From Nostoc linckia FACHB-104 (lineage in GTDB: Bacteria; Cyanobacteriota; Cyanobacteriia; Cyanobacteriales; Nostocaceae): a stretch of 42,717 bases of DNA. The notes beneath the pieces are model-generated. The model made no database searches, had not been told where the DNA came from, and worked only from the letters and a program-made list of their open reading frames with translations. The stretch covers positions 1 to 42,717 of the forward strand of contig NZ_JACJQJ010000073.1 of the NCBI RefSeq assembly GCF_014696615.1, written 5' to 3'. Made by a program: the position numbers and the translations under genes. Of the stretch, positions 32,553 through 41,193 are shown piece after piece (position 1 is the stretch's first letter; each line of letters begins with the position of its first letter).

Positions 32553-33208
32553 CTTTGGCAATACTTGCGCTACAGTGATTCATCGGCCATAGTGCGATCG
32601 CACTCAATGCAATAATGCTAATTCTCCACATCAACGGAGTTGCATCTCAAAACTGGAGTGTGGAATACCCAGCATTGAGTTTTGCACTTGTTCTGCTTCT
32701 GACACCATGAATTTGACTGCGTTTTTGGAGTTGAAATTGGGAATAACTCAAAAACATCATTTTCTATCTTGTTTTGATAGCTATTTCATCTTAGAGACGC
32801 TTACTTACCCTTCCAAGTTACTAGTGTCAGCATCCATAATGCTGAAATCTCATCTTGTCTGGAATCTAGCAAGAACCTTGATTATCAAGCAAATCTTGAA
32901 AAGAGATATCAGAAATTGGTAAAACTAAGCAATACTTGCAATAAATCTTAAAAAAAAGAAAAAACAGAGGTTATAAGTGATCTCTGTGGTAAATCGTTGT
33001 ATCTTAATAAAAAGGCGATGCTCGGTGGTGGAACACCGGGCATCAAATGACTGCTCCACACTAAGTAGAGCAAACACAAAATCAAATAAATTTGTTTCTC
33101 TATTGGAATTCTACCTTGGAACTTTCAAAAGTCCAAGAAAATTTCAAAAATTTGTGTTGTGTTTGCATACAGAAGTGGGAGTTACATCAACGTAACTTTA
33201 GACACCAT
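32553..33208. other. Non-coding region with three consecutive hairpins before the replication gene
   Basis: No convincing gene is seen in about 650 bp. Three hairpins follow each other: ACAGAG/CTCTGT (32964-32987); an 11-bp stem GATGCTCGGTG / CACCGGGCATC with a 6-nt loop (33017-33044, one G.U if RNA); and TGCTC/GAGCA (33052-33072). A short palindrome GTTAC-ATCAAC-GTAAC lies at 33181-33196 next to the start codon of the following gene. The block could be a structured mRNA leader or an antisense-RNA copy-control region. Confidence 0.5.
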
Positions 33209-34666
33209 ATGGCAAACTCGGCATTTTTTAGCATCTGCTACTATCCAATCGCTGAATACCTTAATGACATTGCAGCAGCTTTGGTACTGCAACATTTAGA
33301 CTATTGGTTGAAAAACCCCAACTGTGGGTATCTTCTCAATGATGGTTGTAAATGGATATACAACGGTTACATAAAACTTGCAGAACAGTTGCCTGTTTTG
33401 AGCCAACATCAGATTGGTAGGTTAATCCGCAAAATGGAAGATTTAGAATGGATAATCAGTGAACGCTTCCATAATCTCAATAAAAACATAGGTTTTGTTG
33501 GTAATCCTCCACAGGGATGGCAAGAGTATAACCAGAAGAAGTGGTATAAGCTTAACTACCAAAAGATTTTTGAAGATACAGGATTTGACTTACTCAACGA
33601 AGGTGCTGGTGGAGGTACTAGCAGCGAATCACCTCAAAAATCCAACAAGAAGCTGAAACCCTTGCAACAAGCCAATGTGCAAAATTGTACGAACCAATTT
33701 ACAGATCCGCATGATGCATCGTCTAAATCTGCACAATCTTCTATATACATAAAAGAACCTTATCTCTCTCAAAACCGGGAAGCTCAGAAAGAGAGAGAAT
33801 TAGAAAATCAACAACAAGAAGTTGAAAATACCAACAAACAATTGGGTTCAATGAACCCAGATCCTCTCAGCACTGAACAAATTAAAGAAAAATCCTCCTT
33901 TGACAACAAAGGATTTCGTGAAGACAAAAATTCCGGGGCTAGTTCAAAAATTCGAGAAAATCGAACTAAACCCAATAAGGATGATAATAGACAAATCTCT
34001 GAAACTGCGTCGCAGGAGATTTGGGAGATAGCGCCAGGGCATCCCTACCCTGTCTTCTTAAACTGGAGGGCACAGATGCATTACAAACCCCAAGGTGGAA
34101 AGTGGGAAACGAATGCTAGAGGTAATGCTCATTCAGAGTTCTACAACAATCGGCAGAAAACTACTTCGGTGCTGTTCCCGGAATTTCTGCAATATCTAGA
34201 TAACGTGGTTAATAACTGTGATCAACAGTTAGCTAATGATATTAAAGCAATTCTCCCTTCCTTATTTATATCGTTACCGGAAGCAACTCATGAGAATGTC
34301 AAACAACTAATGGCGAATTTTGAACAATTGGTTGAACGAGGTGTTGAGGTAGCGTTGCCGAATCTTGCTGCTACTGCATCTAACCAATCCATGCCCTATG
34401 CTGCTGCTACTGCTACTTCAAAAATCAAACCACTGGAAAGTTTAGCAGCATTGCCTCCCACAGAAGAATCACCTCTAGAGCAATCAATATTAGATCTAGT
34501 GGTGCAGAAACAAGTGGTTTGGCGTAATATCCCTAAATTGAGAGTAAAAATCCGTGAATGGGCAGATAGTAATTCTGATGTCATGATTATTGATGAATAT
34601 GGTCCAGTCTTAGCTTGTTCATTGCCAGAATCAAGTAATTGCGATCGCTCTTTTATTGGTGAATAG
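33209..34666 (+). CDS. Probable plasmid replication protein (winged-helix/DnaD-like N-terminus)
   Basis: The start at 33209 gives 485 residues beginning MANSAFFSICYYPIAEYLND; upstream in-frame sequence lacks protein-like character. Residues 1-120 match the winged-helix domain of replication-initiator and replisome-organiser proteins (AALVLQHLDYWLKN, WIYNGYIKLAEQLPVLSQHQ, IGRLIRKMEDLEWI). The middle (about 150-265) is polar and low in complexity. A second folded part (about 270-410) includes HPYPVFLNWRAQMHYKPQGG. With hairpins upstream and iteron-like repeats downstream (34961-35014), it is the best candidate for the replication initiator. No known Rep catalytic motif is visible, so a DNA-binding initiator rather than a relaxase-type Rep is inferred. 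Confidence 0.6.
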   Translation: MANSAFFSICYYPIAEYLNDIAAALVLQHLDYWLKNPNCGYLLNDGCKWIYNGYIKLAEQLPVLSQHQIGRLIRKMEDLEWIISERFHNLNKNIGFVGNPPQGWQEYNQKKWYKLNYQKIFEDTGFDLLNEGAGGGTSSESPQKSNKKLKPLQQANVQNCTNQFTDPHDASSKSAQSSIYIKEPYLSQNREAQKERELENQQQEVENTNKQLGSMNPDPLSTEQIKEKSSFDNKGFREDKNSGASSKIRENRTKPNKDDNRQISETASQEIWEIAPGHPYPVFLNWRAQMHYKPQGGKWETNARGNAHSEFYNNRQKTTSVLFPEFLQYLDNVVNNCDQQLANDIKAILPSLFISLPEATHENVKQLMANFEQLVERGVEVALPNLAATASNQSMPYAAATATSKIKPLESLAALPPTEESPLEQSILDLVVQKQVVWRNIPKLRVKIREWADSNSDVMIIDEYGPVLACSLPESSNCDRSFIGE

Positions 34667-34853
34667 TTGGACAACAGCGATCGCATTTCGGCTCAATGCC
34701 AATCGGCTTTACCTGAAGTCTCGCATAACGAGGTTTTGCGCCTTCTAGGTATGAACCAGCATGAGACCTTTCGTCTGGAGTTAAGTAAGGATTGTGAATT
34801 ATGCTACCAGCAAGACTGGCGATTCTTTTGTGAGTTCTGCGGTTAATTTGCAT
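34653..34853 (-). CDS. Small hypothetical protein (possible)
   Basis: A 66-residue minus-strand frame, MQINRRTHKRIASLAGSIIH, reads NPYLTPDERSHAGSYLEGAKPRYA. This resembles small proteins of phages and plasmids with a repeated 'ia..Ag.il.np.....s.Ags.L' pattern. It overlaps the end of the replication gene tail-to-tail by 14 bp. Evidence is only the protein-like pattern, so it could be chance. Confidence 0.3.
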   Translation of the reverse strand: MQINRRTHKRIASLAGSIIHNPYLTPDERSHAGSYLEGAKPRYARLQVKPIGIEPKCDRCCPTIHQ

Positions 34854-34960
34854 GAGAAATATTATTTAACTACAGAACTAGAGTTCCTAATTTGTCAACG
34901 TGCTTTAGTTGTAGCGATCTGCAATCATAAATGCCCAAAACTGCAATCACAGCAAATTTG

Positions 34961-35014
34961 AAACCACATTAATCTGCAACTAGAGGTGGTCTCAAAACCA
35001 CAATAATTGCAACT
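34961..35014. repeat. Iteron-like direct repeats downstream of the replication gene
   Basis: Two related units, AAACCACATTAATCTGCAAC (34961-34980) and AAACCACAATAATTGCAACT (34995-35014), lie 34 bp apart, and a third AAACCACTG follows at once. Direct repeats at about three helical turns beside a Rep-like gene are compatible with an origin. The rest of 34854-35125 holds nothing else clear. Confidence 0.45.
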
Positions 35015-35125
35015 GAAACCACTGTTACCCTTTCTACGATTAATTATAAAGTTCGCTCAGGTTTTCATCTGAATTATTTCGCTCATGTTAGATTACTTAG
35101 GCTGATCTAGTTAAGGACTAGTTCC

Positions 35126-35428
35126 ATGAAAAATAGTAATCATAAAATTTGCGGTACAGTTTCTCAAGCAGTGTATAAGCGATTTAAGGAGTTTCAAAAG
35201 GAACGTGGGCTTTCTGCTTCCAAAGCAATTAATGAAATATTCATTAAATATTTTGAAATTGACCCAACTGAGAATATTACTAGTGAGCCTATGAGTGAAC
35301 AATCATTGCCATTAATGAAACCAAGTCAAAACTTAGATTTAGAGACAGAGAAATTTGTTCCTTATCAAATGTTACTCTCTGACTCATTTCCTTGGATGTT
35401 AGAATTTTTTGAAGATGGAGCCAAATGA
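35126..35428 (+). CDS. Small RHH-like DNA-binding protein
   Basis: The 100-residue protein MKNSNHKICGTVSQAVYKRF has an RHH-like strand-helix-helix (KICGTVSQAVYKRFKEFQKE, LSASKAINEIFIKYFE). An acidic tail (FPWMLEFFEDGAK) follows. It starts 11 bp after a GGACTAG stretch, with no strong Shine-Dalgarno site. It may regulate replication or copy number because it sits next to the Rep-like gene and its repeats. Confidence 0.6.
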   Translation: MKNSNHKICGTVSQAVYKRFKEFQKERGLSASKAINEIFIKYFEIDPTENITSEPMSEQSLPLMKPSQNLDLETEKFVPYQMLLSDSFPWMLEFFEDGAK

Positions 35429-35880
35429 GCAGAAGTATTAAACTCTAGTTATGACATACTAAAAAGCAGATGTTTTGACCAGATACAAGCAATTCTGTTG
35501 CAAATTTCCCATATGCAACAATCTAACGCAGTAGCTTGATTAGGATTGTGATGCAATCCATAATGGGGTAAAAGTTAATTTTTTAAACTGGTCTGAGTAA
35601 TATTTTCAGAAGCAGCATAGCGGCAAAATGCACCTTGACCACTTTTACCCCTATTTTGAGGTAGATATTTGGCACTTTTCCCGCCCAACCTCCAGTTAAC
35701 CCACCGCAGATTACCTTCAGAGTAACCCGACCACCACAATCACCACCAAGCAACAGCAAACCCAATCCTAAAGCAACAATCCACCTGAAGCACAACAGAT
35801 GATTGGAGAAGATCCACCTTCAGGATCATGATGGCTTAGTTTTAGCACTGGAAAAAATCTGATCGTTTAAGGCTGAGGGC
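35429..35880. other. Gene-free spacer
   Basis: About 450 bp without a credible gene. One minus-strand frame here is short, glycine/leucine-rich and lacks protein-like composition. A GGGGTAAAAG string at about 35564 echoes the Tn7-like tip at 5081 but is too short to call. Confidence 0.4.
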
Positions 35881-36350
35881 ATACTCACTAATTTAAATGC
35901 TCAAACCCAATCAAATCAGGGGTTTGGGAATTTTGGCAGCATAGTTAAAGCGAAAATTTCATGCGATACTAATGCCCATTGCATGAAAAGTTGACTCAAG
36001 TAAATTTGTGATGAATACTCACTAATTTAAATGCTCAAACCCAATCAAATCAGGGGTTTGGGAATTTTGGCAGCATAGTTAAAGCGAAAATTTCATGCGA
36101 TACTAATGCCCATTGCATGAAAGTTGACTCAAGTAAATTTGTGATGCATACTCACTAATTTAAATGCTTAAACCCAATCAAATCAAGGGTTTTGGGAATT
36201 TTGACAGTACAGTTAAAGCGAAAATTTCATGCGATACTAATGCCCATTGCATGAAAAGTTGACTCAAGTAAATTTGTGATGCATACTCACTAATTTAAAT
36301 GCTCAAACCCAATCAAATCAAGGGTTTTGGGAATTTTGACAGTACAGTTT
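35881..36350. repeat. Tandem 134-bp repeats, about 3.5 copies
   Basis: Copies begin with ATACTCACTAATTTAAATGC at 35881, 36015, 36149 and 36283, an exact 134-bp period with few base changes; the last copy is cut off near 36350. Each full copy contains two inverted repeats: CAAACCC...GGGTTTG and CATGC...GCATG. Long tandem units with internal palindromes just before a XerC/D-like gene could be a resolution, replication or segregation site. No protein is encoded in them. Confidence 0.85.
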
Positions 36351-36536
36351 GCCATTGGCGTAGTCCACTTTTGATATCAAAACTGATAGCAACGATTAAT
36401 CAACCGGGGGTATAGAAGTAAGTGTAGATAATTCTGCCGCAACAGTAACAAAAGCCCTACACCGTGACCCCCTGTGCTGGATAATGTGTGTGGTATTGGA
36501 AAAGTCCATTCTCGATACCGTAGCTTGCGGGGAGTC

Positions 36537-37547
36537 ATGAGCGAAGATACAGAAGGAGTTGAGCTAGTTGTAGTCCAAAAATTAGAAAATGCCCTCAGTG
36601 CCAAAATTGAGGCGTACTTTGCTGGCGTAATTGACTCTGACCCCGATGTTTTGGAGGAACTGCTGAAATCTAAAAACAGTGAGGGAACTCGTCGGGCTTA
36701 CCGCAAAGATATCACGGATTTTTTTACGCGCATGACGGGACTGCGCCCTAACCGGGATTCTATCTTAGAGTTTTTACACCTGGACGGTCACAAAGCAACG
36801 CTGGTGGTGACTAAATATAGAGCCATGCTTGCGGAAGCGGGACTAGCACCGAACACAATTAACCGCCGACTGGCGGCAATAAAATCTCTGGTGGCCTACG
36901 GGCGAAAGCTGGGGGTGTGCAACTATGCGGTGGATGTGGACAGTATCCTAGTCCAGGCTTACCGCGATACTAGCGGTGTCAGCGAACAAGAATTTTTGAG
37001 CGTGATTAAAGGGTGCGATCGCTCGACTTTGGCAGGGAAGCGGGACTATGCTTTGTTGCTACTGCTGTGGGGCAATGCTTTGAGGAGAAACGAGATTAGC
37101 ACCTTGGACTTAAAGCATTTTGATGGATCTAAGGGGACGCTATCGATTTTGGGTAAGGGTAAGCAAGTACGAATGACAATCAATCTGCCAAAAGTCACTG
37201 TGTTAGCTATTACTGACTGGGTGATCTCAAGGGGTGGTGATATGTCTTCGTCCCGTCCGTTGTTTACTTCGGTTGACTTCCAAAATTTTGGTCACAGGTT
37301 AACCGGGGATGGCATCTATAAAATAGTCAAGCGTTTGTTTAAACGGGCTGGTGTTGAAAAAACTATGTCGCCGCACCGCTGTCGCCACAGTGCCATTACT
37401 GCTGTACTTGAAAAGACCGATGGCAATGTGCGGAAAGCTCAGAAACTCAGCAGACACGTCAAATTAAACACGCTCCAGATTTATGACGATAACCGCAACC
37501 GCGATCAGCTGGAAATGTCTGAGTTGTTAATGGACGGGTTGGATTGA
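36537..37547 (+). CDS. XerC/D-like tyrosine recombinase
   Basis: The start at 36537 (336 residues, MSEDTEGVELVVVQKLENAL) follows a GGGGAG stretch; an in-frame ATG 21 codons upstream is less likely. A core-binding domain (SEGTRRAYRKDITDFF; APNTINRRLAAIKSLVAYGR) precedes the catalytic domain with Arg183 (ALRRNEISTLDL), His280 and Arg283 (SPHRCRHSAIT), His307 (SRHVKLNTL) and Tyr316 (QIYDDN). All active residues are present. Length and layout are those of Xer/integrase proteins that resolve plasmid multimers. The adjacent 134-bp repeats may contain its site. Confidence 0.85.
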   Translation: MSEDTEGVELVVVQKLENALSAKIEAYFAGVIDSDPDVLEELLKSKNSEGTRRAYRKDITDFFTRMTGLRPNRDSILEFLHLDGHKATLVVTKYRAMLAEAGLAPNTINRRLAAIKSLVAYGRKLGVCNYAVDVDSILVQAYRDTSGVSEQEFLSVIKGCDRSTLAGKRDYALLLLLWGNALRRNEISTLDLKHFDGSKGTLSILGKGKQVRMTINLPKVTVLAITDWVISRGGDMSSSRPLFTSVDFQNFGHRLTGDGIYKIVKRLFKRAGVEKTMSPHRCRHSAITAVLEKTDGNVRKAQKLSRHVKLNTLQIYDDNRNRDQLEMSELLMDGLD

Positions 37548-37715
37548 TGGTTTAGAACTGGAAATAGATTTAGGGGTCATCGTGCCAATTTGGGAGATAA
37601 CTAATTCTTGTTTAGTATTGCCTACAAGTGTAATGTTTAACGGCTCAAATCAGCGGCGATAAGCAACCTCGAACTCACCACCACCGGCTCTCAACCGTCC
37701 ACTGCATTTGATTTG

Positions 37716-38390
37716 TTAGACCGCATCCTGGAGTTGGCTTTCTTGCAAATTCCTCAATTGTACTATTTTTAGACCATCATCAGTTCTTGTTATGAAATAA
37801 GAAATATATCCTGAGTGTGAATACTTATTATTGTGTTCATACACTTCTTTGACATTAACAGCATAAACAATAGCTTTATCAGGTGGATTTGGGCCACATG
37901 TATCGAGCATTGCCTGACTAAATTTGCTGCCTACCCGTAATATTGAAGTTGTCATTTTTGAGCATTTAACATAACCTGCTGAAGCACCACCCCTGATCTC
38001 TTGCCCGTCAAGTTGTGTGGTTAGAAACTGTTTTCTATCTTTTTTTAATACGGCAGAATCTCGTTTTGAGAATAATCTTAAAATTTCCTCCAGTTCATCC
38101 GAGCGTATGCTGACATCCAAAACTGGAGATGCGATGGCAATGTCGCAGCGTCGTATTAATGCCGCCCGGAAGTTTGATTTACCTACTTTTTCGCCTAATG
38201 CATCTGAAAGCAACTTCCAGAGTTCAGCCCCTACATTTTTAATGTGCTGCGCCTCATAACCTTGCATTTCTTCATACCGCTTGTTGAGTAAAGCCTCATG
38301 CAAAATAAATCTTTGAATATCTGTCAAATGCTTTCCAGTGTGGGCATACAAGGCTTCATCGGCAACTTTGATTGCTTCTTCAGGACTCAT
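37716..38390 (-). CDS. VMAP-type N-terminal HTH protein with unknown C-terminal domain
   Basis: Residues 1-80 (MSPEEAIKVADEALYAHTGKH, TDIQRFILHEALLNKRYEEM, NVGAELWKLLSDALGEKVGK, NFRAALIRR) match the N-terminal HTH of cyanobacterial vWA-MoxR-associated (VMAP) and NB-ARC/WD40 proteins, where it normally heads proteins of 500-1500 residues. Here only ~140 residues follow (VKCSKMTTSILRVGSKFSQAM; YSHSGYISYFITRTDDGLKI), a domain I do not recognise. The protein is therefore a compact, possibly regulatory or effector, version of that conflict-system module. The gene is isolated, converging on the recombinase gene. Confidence 0.65.
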   Translation of the reverse strand: MSPEEAIKVADEALYAHTGKHLTDIQRFILHEALLNKRYEEMQGYEAQHIKNVGAELWKLLSDALGEKVGKSNFRAALIRRCDIAIASPVLDVSIRSDELEEILRLFSKRDSAVLKKDRKQFLTTQLDGQEIRGGASAGYVKCSKMTTSILRVGSKFSQAMLDTCGPNPPDKAIVYAVNVKEVYEHNNKYSHSGYISYFITRTDDGLKIVQLRNLQESQLQDAV

Positions 38391-39150
38391 AAACTTTAAT
38401 GATTGAGTGTAGATAAATATTAACCTTACTTTTTCGGAACTTATCGTAATGACTTGCCTTTGGGCAATTGGCAGAATTGGGATACAAATTGGTTGGGAAT
38501 AACAGTCAAGCCACGACCGCGCAACGTTGCCGAAAATGTTTCCGTCCCCGTGAAGGGAAAAGAATTGAAAACTGCGCTCTTTACCCCTAACGCAAACAGT
38601 AGGGAACTCTGAGTTATGAGTTCTTTGGAAATAACAGGGCAGTTACAGCAGGTGGGAATAACAGTCAAGCCACGGCCTTTGAGCATGGGCAACTTAGGTT
38701 AGCTACTTGCATGAGGTGGTGACACTTACTGAATAAAAGATGCCCACTTTTTACAACCACAAAAACCACATTATCAAAGTTGACAAAGTTATTTGAGGAG
38801 GTGGTTATTTTTGCTCACCAAACGCTATCAACTCTGACAAAAGCTATGTAGGGAATTTTAGTTATAGGAGGCTTTGACCAAAACAACCACATTAAGAATG
38901 TTGGGAATAACAAATCAAAATTTGTGAGCAAAGGAAGTTGACAAAGTTAGGGAGGTGAAGGAACCCACATAGGAATACTTACCTGGGATGGTGACACTCT
39001 CAAAGTAGAACCCAACTCTGGTGCTAAAGCAGGAGGTAAGGAAGGTTAAGGAGGTAACTAACATTTGCTGAAATAGCAAAAACCATTATTGCTCAGATTG
39101 TAACGATTACAACTTGTTATGTTCGACCCAATCAAACATGGTGACACTTT
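38391..39150. repeat. Repeat-rich non-coding region
   Basis: No credible gene. A near-identical unit GGGAATAACAGTCAAGCCAC occurs at 38495-38514 and 38654-38673, with a shorter GGGAATAACA at 38904-38913. GGTGACACT occurs three times (38718-38726, 38990-38998, 39140-39148), the last touching the next start codon. AACCACATTA and AGTTGACAAAGTTA also recur. The setting suggests iterons, protein-binding sites or remnants of small repeats. Confidence 0.55.
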
Positions 39151-39555
39151 ATGAAAAACAACAGCTACAAGAATCAACAAAACCGACCTGAATGTTTCTT
39201 AGGCTTCCAGGTTGCTTCTCAAACTCAAAATACGGAGACAAATGTAATGAATAGTACACACAAAAATGAACAAAGCCAACTTGGACGTTTCTCAGGCTCC
39301 CAAGGTGGCTTACTAACTCAAAATACGGAAAAAACCGACATGGACAACGAAGCCCAATCGATTATTTACATTCAATCTTATGATAGGTCAGAACCTGGAT
39401 TTGATGTAAATCCAGACGTTGACACAGCATCACCTATTAAGCAGCAGAAATCTTTAATCTGGAGATTTCGGCAGTTATGTAAGTTCTGGCAACCAATATT
39501 AGGAGCCATTGCGGCAATAGTTTCCTTATTAGTGGCATTATTCAAAATGCTGTAG
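39151..39555 (+). CDS. Hypothetical protein with C-terminal membrane anchor
   Basis: The 134-residue protein has an internal duplication in its first half (GFQVASQTQNTET and GSQGGLLTQNTEKT). A polar linker precedes one C-terminal transmembrane helix (about 113-133, ILGAIAAIVSLLVALF). The GGTGACACT repeat sits directly before its ATG, hinting at shared control with the other copies upstream. A terminator-like hairpin follows at 39594-39615. I do not recognise the family; it would be tail-anchored with the polar part in the cytoplasm. Confidence 0.55.
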   Translation: MKNNSYKNQQNRPECFLGFQVASQTQNTETNVMNSTHKNEQSQLGRFSGSQGGLLTQNTEKTDMDNEAQSIIYIQSYDRSEPGFDVNPDVDTASPIKQQKSLIWRFRQLCKFWQPILGAIAAIVSLLVALFKML

Positions 39556-39593
39556 GGAAGCCATATCCCATCTGCTTCTAAACTAAAACACAA

Positions 39594-39615
39594 AGGCGAT
39601 CCAGTGCGATCGCCT
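39594..39615 (+). terminator. Terminator-like hairpin
   Basis: AGGCGATC / GATCGCCT with a 6-nt loop followed by CTTCCTTTTGTG, 39 bp after the preceding stop. The stem resembles the AAAGGCGATC hairpin at 27641-27680, suggesting a shared HIP1-rich terminator type. Confidence 0.5.
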
Positions 39616-39731
39616 CTTCCTTTTGTGAAAAGCGGAAAACATAGCTATCACGACATCGGGAGCAAAGCCCCACCAGTAAGGCATTTAGCCACCGATTAGC
39701 CAAAAGCGGGAGTATCTCTAGCGATTAACAA

Positions 39732-39790
39732 GGGGTCAAATGAGCAATCGTGGTGACAGGGCGGCTTAGTCACGATTGCTCATTTACCCC
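39732..39790. repeat. Long inverted repeat
   Basis: AAATGAGCAATCGTG (39738-39752) and its exact inverse CACGATTGCTCATTT (39771-39785) are separated by 18 bp and extended by GGGG/CCCC with a two-base mismatch. A second overlapping pair GTGAC/GTCAC lies at the loop base, allowing alternative pairings. It lies just beyond the stop of the minus-strand Schlafen-type gene, so it could terminate that transcript, but there is no T-run. Confidence 0.65.
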
Positions 39791-39848
39791 CAACAATTGC
39801 AGTCATGCGAGCAGAAATTTACCTTATGGATTTATGATGAGCGCATTA

Positions 39849-41126
39849 TCAGTATCGATTTGGATCATAAAAACCACCAAACTTATACCAAGATAACAAT
39901 TTATCTATGGATTCTCCACGTGAAGTTGTAAAAGAGATGACAAATGTTTGTTCACGTATATCTTCCATACTTGGAAATCTTCTCATGAGTTTTCCCGTAG
40001 GTTTTATAACTTCTGTCGTTACTTTATTGCCATAAAAATCAGTTCCTTTTGTATATAAAAAACGCCAAATATTTTTAAGAGTAACATCAGAATTTGACGA
40101 GTTTGAAAATTTTTCTTTTACTAGCTTAAATACTTCTGGAGTCATCATTAATCCAAGTCGCACGAAAATTTTTTGTGTATTTCCAGATGGAATATTTATA
40201 GGTAATTCCAATATTTTAGCTTTTCCATTTTCAAACAGATATAAGCCTTGAACCATACTTGTATACCAAATTGCTGGAAAATCTTTTCCTACTTGAATAA
40301 CCTTGTACTTGATTACAGATAAGTCACTATCCCCTAGATTAGATAAAAATACTTCCCAATAAACTGAGATAATCCCTTGCCCACCAGACTCACGAATCTC
40401 AGTTTCACTATCTTCAACCGTTTTAACTGAGCTAACTTGGATAGTATTGGAGGTTTGGTTTATATAGTTTGAGATAATTCCAAAAAATATAAGTCCTCCA
40501 GTTAAAACAGCAAGCAAAGTAATTATTAAACGTTTTCTAGCTTTGATATGAGTCCCAACCTGAATTGATTGTTTTTCTTTCTTAAGGGCTGTTTGCTCTT
40601 CAGGAGAGGCTTCGTATGTTTCTTCTCCATCTCCACGACGAAGGAGAACTGTATAAGGAGAATATTCTTTTTTAGGCGTTTTTAATTGTTTAGATAACCT
40701 ATGTAAATAAGGTGATGGTGGAATGGAAACAACGAATAATTTTACGCCATCTACTACAACTTCTTCACATTGAATATCAGGAAGTTGAGGTTGGCAATAC
40801 GAATTTATTTTCTGAAGAATCTCCTTTCGTGTAGGTATGGCATTTCCAACATCACGTAGAGTTGGAGTACCGTCAGCTTTCAACTTATCATCAGCACCTA
40901 CAACAAGATATCCTGCTTGTGCAGCAGTTCCAGTATTACCATTAGCAAGTGCAATAACATCTTTTATCAACTCTGCCCATTGTTGCTCTTTGGCCTTCGC
41001 CCATTCCTGAATATCAGACTGAGTTGTAGGTTTAGACTCATAAATTTTGTACAGTTCAATCTTAAAATCAAGCTTTGCACTTTCTTCAGGTTTCCAAACA
41101 AGTTGCCGTAGGGTGGTGCTATCCAT
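39849..41126 (-). CDS. Schlafen AlbA_2-domain membrane protein
   Basis: The 425-residue protein begins with a Schlafen/AlbA_2 domain (about 5-165): ESAKLDFKIELYKI, ELIKDVIALANGNTG, GYLVVGADDKL and VVVDGVKLFVVSIPPS are the conserved strands and the D-F-K motif. One transmembrane helix (about 205-228, LIITLLAVLTGGLIFFGIIS) leads to a ~195-residue beta-rich extracytoplasmic part. AlbA_2 proteins act in nucleic-acid binding, RNA cleavage or anti-phage defence in various contexts. The membrane-tethered form with an outer sensor-like part suggests signal-dependent action; function is inferred only from the domain. Confidence 0.75.
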   Translation of the reverse strand: MDSTTLRQLVWKPEESAKLDFKIELYKIYESKPTTQSDIQEWAKAKEQQWAELIKDVIALANGNTGTAAQAGYLVVGADDKLKADGTPTLRDVGNAIPTRKEILQKINSYCQPQLPDIQCEEVVVDGVKLFVVSIPPSPYLHRLSKQLKTPKKEYSPYTVLLRRGDGEETYEASPEEQTALKKEKQSIQVGTHIKARKRLIITLLAVLTGGLIFFGIISNYINQTSNTIQVSSVKTVEDSETEIRESGGQGIISVYWEVFLSNLGDSDLSVIKYKVIQVGKDFPAIWYTSMVQGLYLFENGKAKILELPINIPSGNTQKIFVRLGLMMTPEVFKLVKEKFSNSSNSDVTLKNIWRFLYTKGTDFYGNKVTTEVIKPTGKLMRRFPSMEDIREQTFVISFTTSRGESIDKLLSWYKFGGFYDPNRY

Positions 41127-41193
41127 CTTTTTTAGACATTAGTTAATAGTTATTTATATTTTCTGTGCTTTCCAATTGATAAGGCGACTAGCA

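Noticed and set aside
32707-32922. 71-residue plus-strand frame
   Set aside because: No conserved pattern, no ribosome-binding site, and composition like non-coding AT-rich DNA.
35564-35573. GGGGTAAAAG as the second end of the Tn7-like element
   Set aside because: Only ten bases match the inverse of the 5081 tip, the ACA end is missing and no TATGATTCA-type repeats lie nearby.
35583-35795. 70-residue hydrophobic minus-strand frame
   Set aside because: Low-complexity Gly/Leu/Val sequence without recognisable start signals or family pattern.
38441-38692. Minus-strand frame with RGLTVIP repeats
   Set aside because: The repeated peptide arises solely from the GGGAATAACAGTCAAGCCAC DNA repeats, and the remainder is not protein-like.
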